From a virus: 27,127 bases of DNA. The stretch covers positions 1-27,127 of the IMG/VR virus record IMGVR_UViG_3300046804_000086. One strand, 5' to 3'. Positions 21,796 to 27,127 of this stretch are shown here, in pieces. The notes under the pieces are model-generated. The model made no database searches. It was not told where the DNA came from and saw nothing but the letters and a program-made list of their open reading frames with translations. The position numbers and the translations under genes are program-made. Every line of letters begins with the position of its first letter. The first letter of the stretch is position 1.

Positions 21796-22093
21796 AAATC
21801 ACCATCGTCGAGATAACGGCTGACGGGACGATGTAGATGCTGGTCTGGAAAAGCAGACCCTCACCGGGCAACAGCACGTAGTCCGGCGCAGTGGAACTTG
21901 CCTTGGTGTTCACTGCAATCTTAACCGGGCCGCTTGCCCCACCGTCATAGAACGTTACGGTGCCTGCGCCGCTATCTGGCACGATATAGATCGCTTTTAC
22001 GCGAGAACGGCCAATAACAAGGCTATTTTGATCCAGCAGGTCGCCAGCAGAAGTGGCGACCTTACTAGCAAGGACATCTGTTTGCATACCCAT
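21788..22093 (-). CDS. Small beta-rich virion protein, 101 aa
   Basis: The chain has a helical start (MGMQTDVLASKVATSAGDLL) and then regular strands: RVKAIYIVPDSGAGTVTFYD, GASGPVKIAVNTKASS, YVLLPGEGLLFQTSIYIVPS and AVISTMVIYG. Neutral and hydrophobic, it differs clearly from the basic proteins that follow. Such short all-beta proteins near the capsid gene are candidate head decoration or head-completion proteins. AGGAG at 22101-22105 is seven bases before ATG 22093; a second ATG two codons later is possible. The leader can fold into the long hairpin at 22104-22147. Confidence 0.7.
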   Translation of the reverse strand: MGMQTDVLASKVATSAGDLLDQNSLVIGRSRVKAIYIVPDSGAGTVTFYDGGASGPVKIAVNTKASSTAPDYVLLPGEGLLFQTSIYIVPSAVISTMVIYG

Positions 22094-22103
22094 CCTGAGT
22101 CTC

Positions 22104-22147
22104 CTGTAATGGATGAAGGGGGCTTATCGCCCCCCGTGGAATTACAG
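22104..22147 (-). other. Long imperfect RNA hairpin between two small virion genes
   Basis: Outer arms ctgtaat (22104-22110) and attacag (22141-22147) are exact inverse complements; inner arms gggggc (22118-22123) and gccccc (22129-22134) close a five-base loop. The outer arm contains the stop codon of the upstream gene and two bases of the AGGAG ribosome site of the downstream gene. No T-run follows on either strand, so a strong terminator is unlikely; an RNA stability or translation-control element is more fitting. Confidence 0.55.
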
Positions 22148-22381
22148 AGTCAGGCTGGTGTACAGCGGGATGTACTTGGTCGTTGAGCCGATCTTGACCG
22201 GAAGATAGCCAAGTTGGGTCGAACCGACCGTGCCAGACACCACGCTGCCCGTGGTCAGCACGCTGCTGCCAATCGTCAGGGTCGTGCAAAGAAGATTCGT
22301 GATAACCGCCGAATCGGCAGCAATTGGGCCTTCAAAGCCGTTGTCAGACTTAACCGGGCCACTGAACGTAGTACGAGCCAT
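22142..22381 (-). CDS. Small virion protein, 79 aa
   Basis: It starts MARTTFSGPVKSDNGFEGPI, a beginning I recognise from short phage structural proteins, and continues with Thr/Ser/Val-rich strands (LLCTTLTIGSSVLTTGSVVS, STQLGYLPVKIGSTTKYIPL). No charge bias and no motif for activity. It is the first phage structural gene after the homing endonuclease and so would be next to the capsid gene if the endonuclease were absent. GAGGT lies about eight bases before the ATG. A head decoration or head-tail interface role is possible. Confidence 0.68.
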   Translation of the reverse strand: MARTTFSGPVKSDNGFEGPIAADSAVITNLLCTTLTIGSSVLTTGSVVSGTVGSTQLGYLPVKIGSTTKYIPLYTSLTL

Positions 22382-22426
22382 TGCAAATACCTCACATGCG
22401 AGTCAAGCCTGCCAGTCTGCATGTCG

Positions 22427-23416
22427 TCAGTCGGGGCTGTCTGGCAAGCGGATTTTTCCCGATGACTCTGTATACGCCGTGATTTGGGGGGTGTCAACAA
22501 TCTTATTAGCCCTCCGTCTTTCACCCGCTGCGATCAACGCTCGGTCTTGGTCAGTCAGTTTTCTGAGGTCGCCATAACTGAACGTATAACCCAACAACTT
22601 CCCCTTGGAGATAGGTTTGCCTGACTTTAACGCCCGTCGCAGGGTAGGCATTTTGATGCCGTAGTGAAGTAGGACTTGAGTCAAAGAGGGGAACAAAATC
22701 CCGTCCGGCATCGCAAACACTGGACGGCTCATTTTTTCTCTAACCTCTTGGCTGAGTTTCTTGCCTTTCATGTGGCTGTAGTGCCCTGCGGCAGCGGCAG
22801 CGCGTATTTTTGCCATACCCTCCTCTGAAATCTTCCTAGGGGCTTTAGGCTTGCCCCGTTGGGCGTCACCAATCTTGCGGCGTACTTCTTCGGAAAGGGT
22901 TTGGCCGTATCGGTAGTGATCTTCTCCAGAGGCTATTTTTCCCTGTATAGCAGCGCGAATCTTGGCCCTAGTTTCTTCGCTATGTTTAGTACCAGCGCGA
23001 GGGTGGTTGTTAGGGTCAGCCGCGTAAAACTCGCGTAAAGACTGGGATATGGCAGCGCGTTCAGCCTCAGTTTTGGGCCTACCAAAGTTGGGATGGTCTT
23101 CTTTGGGTATGCCCCGCATCGGGGTATCTGAATAGCGGCTTTTGTTGTAGCAGTAATCTTTACCTACGTGTTCTGCAAGCCATCTGTCTTCTACGGCTTG
23201 CAGCATGTCTACAGATTCAACGATTTCTACAACTTCAAACTTGAAACAGTCCTCCCCATATTTGTTCCACGCTGCCTGAAGGTGTTTTGCGTGATGGCGA
23301 TTTTTACGAAGCCGGTTTCTATGGTTACGAAACCGTTCTCTCGTGTTGTTAGTACTCCCCACATAAAACTTTTGATTCGTGACATTACGAATCTTGTATA
23401 TCACCGGCTGCTTCAC
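22427..23416 (-). CDS. Free-standing GIY-YIG homing endonuclease with NUMOD3 repeats, 329 aa
   Basis: The N-terminal nuclease domain (1-92) shows V5-I6-Y7 and Y18-V19-G20 for GIY-YIG, then R28, H32, E76 and N91 at the spacing of the I-TevI active site. At least four NUMOD3-like DNA-binding motifs follow (about 108-127, 138-157, 168-188 and 214-231), of the form GxxxSEExRxKIxxA. Residues 232-282 resemble a NUMOD1 / helix-turn-helix unit (LFPSLTQVLLHYGIKMPTLR). It would cut a related phage genome lacking the gene and spread by repair. The start is GTG 23416-23414 with GGAG six bases upstream. No intron is evident around it. Confidence 0.92.
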   Translation of the reverse strand: MKQPVIYKIRNVTNQKFYVGSTNNTRERFRNHRNRLRKNRHHAKHLQAAWNKYGEDCFKFEVVEIVESVDMLQAVEDRWLAEHVGKDYCYNKSRYSDTPMRGIPKEDHPNFGRPKTEAERAAISQSLREFYAADPNNHPRAGTKHSEETRAKIRAAIQGKIASGEDHYRYGQTLSEEVRRKIGDAQRGKPKAPRKISEEGMAKIRAAAAAGHYSHMKGKKLSQEVREKMSRPVFAMPDGILFPSLTQVLLHYGIKMPTLRRALKSGKPISKGKLLGYTFSYGDLRKLTDQDRALIAAGERRRANKIVDTPQITAYTESSGKIRLPDSPD

Positions 23417-23449
23417 ATTTATCTCCGTTACAGATGTGTCGAAGACCGT

Positions 23450-23478
23450 AAACTACACGGTGTGTGGTAAATGGTCAA
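23450..23478 (-). promoter_or_regulatory. Possible sigma70-like promoter for the homing endonuclease
   Basis: On the minus strand TTGACC (23478-23473) matches the -35 consensus at five of six positions and, after 17 bases, TAGTTT (23455-23450) matches the -10 at three of six. It stands between the capsid terminator and the GTG start of the endonuclease, which would otherwise depend on read-through. An ACCGT/ACGGT inverted repeat (23445-23461) brackets the -10. Weak -10, so tentative. Confidence 0.3.
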
Positions 23479-23481
23479 GGC

Positions 23482-23506
23482 AAAAGAAAAGCCCCCTTGC
23501 GGGGGC
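23482..23506 (-). terminator. Intrinsic terminator after the major capsid gene
   Basis: On the minus strand GCCCCC, loop GCAA, GGGGGC (23506-23491) is followed by TTTTCTTTT (23490-23482). The six-pair GC stem with a four-base loop and T-run is a textbook rho-independent terminator, 41 bases after the capsid stop codon. It would reduce transcription into downstream genes relative to the capsid gene. Confidence 0.88.
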
Positions 23507-23547
23507 TTCTCCAATCAACGTAAGTAGTTGATTTATCGGGCTTTTTA

Positions 23548-24456
23548 TCAGGACGAACCGGGCGAACCAAACATGCCCAATGGATCGCTCCATCCGAACG
23601 AGTAACGCTCGCGGCTCTTATACCGGACGTTGCCGGTATCGAAATCCCCGTCCATGGAGTTCTGAAGCGGCGTACGGACAAAGTGCTTCATGCCGTTCGG
23701 AACGTCGGTCGTAAGGAACCAAGCGTTCGTGTCAGTCAAGAAGTGGTTGACCGTATATCCGCCCGGAATCGAACCCATCGCCTTGAGGGCGTTGATGTCG
23801 TTGTCAGCGGTCGCAACACGGAGTTCCGTGTCGAGGAGTCGCTTGGCAGTGAACATCAATGCCGGGGGCACGATGAGTTTGTTGGGCTTTGCCGCGATCA
23901 GGAGTCCACGCTCGTCAGTCCAGCCAGCGATCTGAATGACAGCCGCCTCAAGCGAAGTTTCGTTGAGGTCAGAAGCCGTCAAACGGTTGCTGTTGGTACC
24001 ACCCGAGATCAGCGGATGCGAGGCCGAGAACAGCGGCTGACCGTCACCGCCCGTGTAGGACGATGAGAAGCCGTTGTTAAGGACCGAAGCCGCCTTGACC
24101 TGCTTCGTGTACGCCATCGCTCGGGCCAGCGCCTTTGTATAACGCTTGCTGAGTGAGTCGTACAGGTTGTCTTCAACCGCTTCTTCCGTGATGGAGAAGC
24201 CGAGAGCGATAGTCTCGTGGTTGTAACGAGCAGTCCACGCTTCCTGTGCGTTGTCATACGCAATCGCAGCACCTTCGGCCTTCACCGGAGCGGCGCTGAA
24301 ACCAGAAAGTTTGGTCTCCTCTTCAAAGGAACGCTCGGAAGTCTCAGTCTCGTAGATTTCCTTGTGTTCCTCACCATAGGTCTTGTACTCAAGGCCGAAC
24401 AGGGCGTTCAAACCCGGAAGGAGTTCCTTGAGTAATTGTGCACGTGAAATAGCCAT
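23548..24456 (-). CDS. Major capsid protein, Mu gpT-like, 302 aa
   Basis: The length equals that of Mu-like head subunit gpT (about 300 residues). Visible features are an N-terminal helix with FGLEYKTYGEEHKEIYETET (about 20-39), YNHETIALGFSITEEAVEDN (about 78-97), a helix with KALARAMAYTKQVKAASVLN, the loop QPLFSASHPL (about 139-148) typical for gpT-type proteins, LIVPPALMFTAKRLLDTELR and the last beta part RYSFGWSDPLGMFGSPG. An HK97 fold is expected. The position after scaffold and decoration genes and before a strong terminator supports the call. No protease or cleavage site is obvious. GGGGAG precedes the ATG by about nine bases. Confidence 0.85.
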   Translation of the reverse strand: MAISRAQLLKELLPGLNALFGLEYKTYGEEHKEIYETETSERSFEEETKLSGFSAAPVKAEGAAIAYDNAQEAWTARYNHETIALGFSITEEAVEDNLYDSLSKRYTKALARAMAYTKQVKAASVLNNGFSSSYTGGDGQPLFSASHPLISGGTNSNRLTASDLNETSLEAAVIQIAGWTDERGLLIAAKPNKLIVPPALMFTAKRLLDTELRVATADNDINALKAMGSIPGGYTVNHFLTDTNAWFLTTDVPNGMKHFVRTPLQNSMDGDFDTGNVRYKSRERYSFGWSDPLGMFGSPGSS

Positions 24457-24473
24457 GTCTTAGAACTCCCCTA

Positions 24474-25139
24474 TCAAGTGCCGAGCGGGTTGTAGTAAGC
24501 GTGACCACCCACGATCAGTCCCGATGCGCCCGTGGTGTACGGGGCATTGAACTTCACGATAACTTCGGGGTAGTACACGGTGCCGCTCGAAACAAACGCC
24601 GTGTCTTCAACGACATCAACGATACGCAACGGCAACGAACGGGTCGTCGCAACAGACGAGAGCAGAAGCCCACGCTGCGAGTCACCAGTCGTCGTGTTCA
24701 GCGCCTCGTCAACCAACGCAACGTTGGTGCCGATATCGCTATACACAAAGCCGTTCGTGGTCGAGACGTTCAACGAGGCCGAAACGCCCACAGCCTTGAA
24801 TAGGGTGTCCGGATCGTCAGCCACGTACGCAAGAATGTACGTGCCAGACTTTACCGAAGTGCCCGAAATCCAAGCCTGCGAGTAGGTCGGCTGACCCGTC
24901 ACAGAAGATACGAACGTGCAGCCCAAGAAAACGCCTGCAAAACCGCTATTGGCGGCAGCAGTCGTCACAGCGGCTACTTTCACGGTGCCGTCAGTGTCAA
25001 ACTCCAGCGGGTCACCGTAACCGATGCTCGCGGCACCGGAAGCGATTCGACGCTGACGAGTGGCACCGGCAAACACCTGCCCGCCGATCAAATTGACCGG
25101 CTTCAAGCCATACGGCTTGTCAACAGTAGGATATGCCAT
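24474..25139 (-). CDS. Putative capsid decoration / head protein, 221 aa
   Basis: Begins MAYPTVDKPYGLKPVNLIGG, then a beta-rich chain with Gly, Thr, Val and Ser throughout (ASIGYGDPLEFDTDGTVKVA, SGFAGVFLGCTFVSSV, SGTYILAYVADDPDTLFKAV) and an end with ASGLIVGGHAYYNPLGT. I recognise the GLKPVNLxGG...RxxRIASG...GDPLEFDTDG pattern as common directly upstream of capsid genes in environmental phages. It is probably displayed on or built into the head; a head-fibre or minor capsid role is the alternative. GGAG stands six bases before the ATG. Confidence 0.7.
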   Translation of the reverse strand: MAYPTVDKPYGLKPVNLIGGQVFAGATRQRRIASGAASIGYGDPLEFDTDGTVKVAAVTTAAANSGFAGVFLGCTFVSSVTGQPTYSQAWISGTSVKSGTYILAYVADDPDTLFKAVGVSASLNVSTTNGFVYSDIGTNVALVDEALNTTTGDSQRGLLLSSVATTRSLPLRIVDVVEDTAFVSSGTVYYPEVIVKFNAPYTTGASGLIVGGHAYYNPLGT

Positions 25140-25161
25140 TGATCACTCCAAAAATGAAAAG

Positions 25162-25611
25162 TTATTTGCCCTTGCCAAACGAAGTGACAGATTTGCGCTC
25201 ACTAAAGAGCGGCATCCGCTCGTCGTTCAGCCTCATAAAGTTATTGTCTACAGACTGCACCTGAGCCTTGGCCTGCTCTGCGTAATACGCATCGCGCTGG
25301 TCCATCAACTCTTTCGGTGCCTTGCAGAGCAACAACCCACCGATTTCGATATTTCCCTTAAATCGGGAATTCGGATCGGCTTGCATCATCAGTTTGGGTT
25401 GGTCTTCAGCCTTCACAGGCTCCCAACCTTCCCGAAATTTTGCGGAGGTATTTGATGGGTCAGGTTGACCCATGATACTGGTCCGAATCCAGCGGAAAAC
25501 CCATCCATCCTGCGGCTCTGGTTCAGGGAGCGTCTGTGGGGGTTTCCACGCCATTTTACGTTGCGCTGATTCTCGGTTTTCGAGTTCACGTGCGAGTCTA
25601 TTCTCAGCCAT
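25162..25611 (-). CDS. Conserved phage head-region protein, 149 aa
   Basis: Basic helical N-terminus (MAENRLARELENRESAQRKM), then WVFRWIRTSIMGQPDPSNTS and EGWEPVKAEDQPKLMMQADP, GGLLLCKAPKELMDQRDAYY and a disordered end (ERKSVTSFGKGK). The WVFRWIR...D...N.....R..GWEPV and GGLxLCKxP pattern recurs between scaffold and capsid genes in related phages I know of, without assigned role. It may be a head assembly factor. The ATG follows the scaffold TAA after one base and uses GGAGG in the scaffold's last codons. Confidence 0.68.
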   Translation of the reverse strand: MAENRLARELENRESAQRKMAWKPPQTLPEPEPQDGWVFRWIRTSIMGQPDPSNTSAKFREGWEPVKAEDQPKLMMQADPNSRFKGNIEIGGLLLCKAPKELMDQRDAYYAEQAKAQVQSVDNNFMRLNDERMPLFSERKSVTSFGKGK

Positions 25612-25612
25612 T

Positions 25613-26590
25613 TTAGTTAGCCTCCAGTTTCATAAGTTCTTTTGCGTACTGTTCGTTGCTCAGACCCAGTTTTTTGGCGATAGCAACTTGAGTCGGTGTC
25701 AGGCGGACCTGACGCGGCGCGGTTCCCCGCGTTACCGGAGCCACTACATTGGCTGGTTTTGTGCGAGCGGGCTTTTCAGCCTCCCTCGTTTGAGGAGCGT
25801 CCCCATCTTCGTCATCAAACGCTTCCGGGTATCGCTTTCTCATAGTCTCGTCAACTCGGCGGTAGTAATCATCGCTACGCGGATCAACACCAGCCCGGAC
25901 TAATTTTTCGTGCAGGCCGAGCGCGAGGGCAGTCATCTCCTCGTCCACACCAAACCAAGTATTCTTTTGTTTCCAATTTTCGGCCTTTTGGTCGATAACT
26001 GGAGAGGAATACGCTGATGGTGTCGGTACCTGTTGATTTACTTGTACTCCTGTGTCCTGCTGTTGTAAAGCAGGCTGGAACCGGGCGAACTGTTGCAGTT
26101 TGAGTTTTGCATCCGTCAGCATTTCCTGAGCCGATGCAATCTGCTCGGCATCACCCGATTCATAAGCAGACTTTAGTTTATCTTTGGCTACGCTTAGATC
26201 GTTATTAGCCGCCTTGGTCATTTCATTAACAAAGGCGCGTTCACCGACCCCCAAACGCTGTTTTAGACGGCGGTTTTCCTCCATCTGGGCTTGGGCAAAA
26301 CGGTAGGTCTCTTCCCGCTCACGTGCGGCACGTTCTTTCTCGCGGCGCTCGTCATGCCACGCCTTCTTCATCTGAGAAAGGCGTTTCTTAACCTTCTCGG
26401 AATACTCCTCAAGGTCGTCGTTTTCGAGTTCGCTTACGACCTCTTTAGGCAGCGGCTTTTTATTCCGATCCTCTGGCGGGGTGTCGTCTTCAATTTTGAT
26501 TTCAATTTCGTTGTCAACTTCCTGTTTTGCCTCGGCTTTTTCTGCCTCAGCCTCGTCAGGAAATTTGTATTCTTCGCGTTCAACAGCCAT
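25613..26590 (-). CDS. Putative capsid scaffolding protein, 325 aa
   Basis: The first 60 residues are acidic and Glu/Lys/Asp-rich; from about 58 to 170 the chain is almost all charged helix (SEKVKKRLSQMKKAWHDERR, REKERAAREREETYRFAQAQ) and should form a coiled coil. Then follow a Gln/Pro linker, a helical part with YYRRVDETMRKRYPEAFDDE (about 238-257), a Pro/Arg-rich stretch and a C-terminal helical segment (LTPTQVAIAKKLGLSNEQYA) that could bind the capsid. Composition, length and place upstream of the capsid gene match scaffolds of tailed phages; no protease domain is seen. AGGAG lies seven bases before the ATG. Confidence 0.75.
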   Translation of the reverse strand: MAVEREEYKFPDEAEAEKAEAKQEVDNEIEIKIEDDTPPEDRNKKPLPKEVVSELENDDLEEYSEKVKKRLSQMKKAWHDERREKERAAREREETYRFAQAQMEENRRLKQRLGVGERAFVNEMTKAANNDLSVAKDKLKSAYESGDAEQIASAQEMLTDAKLKLQQFARFQPALQQQDTGVQVNQQVPTPSAYSSPVIDQKAENWKQKNTWFGVDEEMTALALGLHEKLVRAGVDPRSDDYYRRVDETMRKRYPEAFDDEDGDAPQTREAEKPARTKPANVVAPVTRGTAPRQVRLTPTQVAIAKKLGLSNEQYAKELMKLEAN

Positions 26591-26599
26591 GGTTTACTC

Positions 26600-26977
26600 C
26601 TATGCGCGACGGATTCCACGGGGGTCTTCGACCACCGCTTCCACCGTGTCGTCGTTGATGATGCGGAACTCCCGACCGTGGATGACCACGCGGGTGCCGG
26701 AATACGGACGCGTCAGAACAAAGTCACCTTCCTTGCACCATGCTCCGGTGGGGAAGCGTTCTTTGTCTGCATAGCAGAGATCGCCCATCTTGATAACGAA
26801 GAGAACGACCGTAGTCTGCTCTTCAATCCGTTTGGTGTCGTCTGACTTGATGATGCCGCCCTCAAACTCTTCTTCTACGTGCGGAACGGCACACAGCATC
26901 CGATAGCCTTTCGGCTCAGGCAGTAGTTTGGCCTTCGCAGCCTCTTCCTGTGTCTTCTCTACGTTGATGCTACTCAC
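26600..26977 (-). CDS. GroES-like co-chaperonin, 125 aa
   Basis: The chain has the GroES order: GYRMLCAVP (24-32) as first strand, the mobile-loop region EEEFEGGIIKSDDTKR (35-50) with the GGI-I element that contacts GroEL, then VVLFVIKMGDLCY, TGAWCKEGDFVLTRP and the final GTRVVIHGREFRIINDDTVE section that corresponds to the usual end of the fold. At 125 residues it is longer than bacterial GroES (about 97) because of a charged N-terminal extension. Phage versions, such as T4 gp31, adapt the host GroEL to capsid protein folding. The start is GTG 26977-26975, overlapping the upstream stop as GTGA. Confidence 0.85.
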   Translation of the reverse strand: MSSINVEKTQEEAAKAKLLPEPKGYRMLCAVPHVEEEFEGGIIKSDDTKRIEEQTTVVLFVIKMGDLCYADKERFPTGAWCKEGDFVLTRPYSGTRVVIHGREFRIINDDTVEAVVEDPRGIRRA

Positions 26978-27127
26978 TCTTCCTCCAGTCGCTTTGCAAG
27001 GTCTTTGATGTGGTTACGTGCGAGGTCGAGACCCTGTAACGCCCCGCATAACCTTTTGTATTCGCCCTCATCCAATTTGCCTTGGATAAGAGTCTCTACA
27101 ATCAGTGCGCGCTCATCTTGGAGTTTG
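26974..27127 (-). CDS. Small helical hypothetical protein, C-terminal part (partial)
   Basis: Only the last 50 codons are in the window, ending TGA at 26974-26976. They read ...ERALIVETLIQGKLDEGEYK, then RLCGALQGLDLARNHIKDLA and KRLEEE. The pattern is amphipathic helix, with an acidic end. I know no function; such short helical proteins often precede the co-chaperonin or scaffold in related phages. The GTGA overlap with the GroES-like gene shows that both are in one transcription unit. Confidence 0.7.
   Translation of the reverse strand, partial: KLQDERALIVETLIQGKLDEGEYKRLCGALQGLDLARNHIKDLAKRLEEE

Noticed and set aside
22427-23416. Group I intron around the GIY-YIG gene
   Set aside because: The capsid gene upstream is complete with its own stop and terminator and the next gene has its own start; no split exon is visible.
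1-27127. Prophage or defence island features (integrase, repressor, toxin-antitoxin, tRNA, attachment repeats)
   Set aside because: None seen on either strand; all supported genes are structural, lysis or homing functions.

Overview
The window is part of the late (structural and lysis) region of a tailed double-stranded DNA phage, probably an uncultured environmental virus. Every gene I can support lies on the minus strand, so the natural reading direction is from right (27127) to left (1). Genes are packed with 4-base ATGA or GTGA overlaps, TAATG overlaps or gaps of a few bases. I see no integrase, repressor, attachment site, tRNA, rRNA, insertion sequence or CRISPR array. The family mix (adaptor-fold proteins, a P22 gp10-like nozzle protein, a GNAT protein like T7 gp13, large Gln/Ala-rich and Gly-rich internal proteins, no sheath, no baseplate) points to a podovirus-type particle. 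The style of the small genes reminds me of phages from freshwater metagenomes; that is an impression and the host is not identifiable from the sequence.

Layout in transcription order. (1) 27127-23548, head assembly: end of a small helical protein, a GroES-like co-chaperonin, a scaffold-like protein, a 149-residue conserved protein, a possible decoration protein and a Mu gpT-like major capsid protein, closed by a clear intrinsic terminator. (2) 23480-22427: a free-standing GIY-YIG homing endonuclease with its own possible promoter. (3) 22381-18436, with the adaptor-like 19250-19975 inside it: a run of very small genes, most of them strongly basic and Gly/Lys-rich, plus a zinc-ribbon protein. 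(4) 18439-13437: a second adaptor-like protein, small virion proteins, a 22-residue beta-repeat protein and a 911-residue tail fibre ending in an S74 self-cleaving chaperone. (5) 13430-11324: two small proteins, three membrane proteins and a GH24 lysozyme, i.e. the lysis cassette. (6) 11323-1: the nozzle protein, a C1q-like jelly-roll protein, and the putative internal (ejection) proteins with a GNAT protein among them, ending in a large partial gene that leaves the window.

How it fits together: scaffold and co-chaperonin would help build the capsid; adaptors and nozzle would form the short tail; the repeat, C1q-like and S74 proteins would make fibres; the large low-complexity proteins would be packaged and ejected with the DNA; holin candidates and lysozyme would release progeny. 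The least explained parts are the cluster of tiny basic proteins with a shared C-terminal tail, the 11-residue repeat array in the 549-residue internal protein, and the repeat motif shared between the beta-repeat protein and the zinc-ribbon protein.
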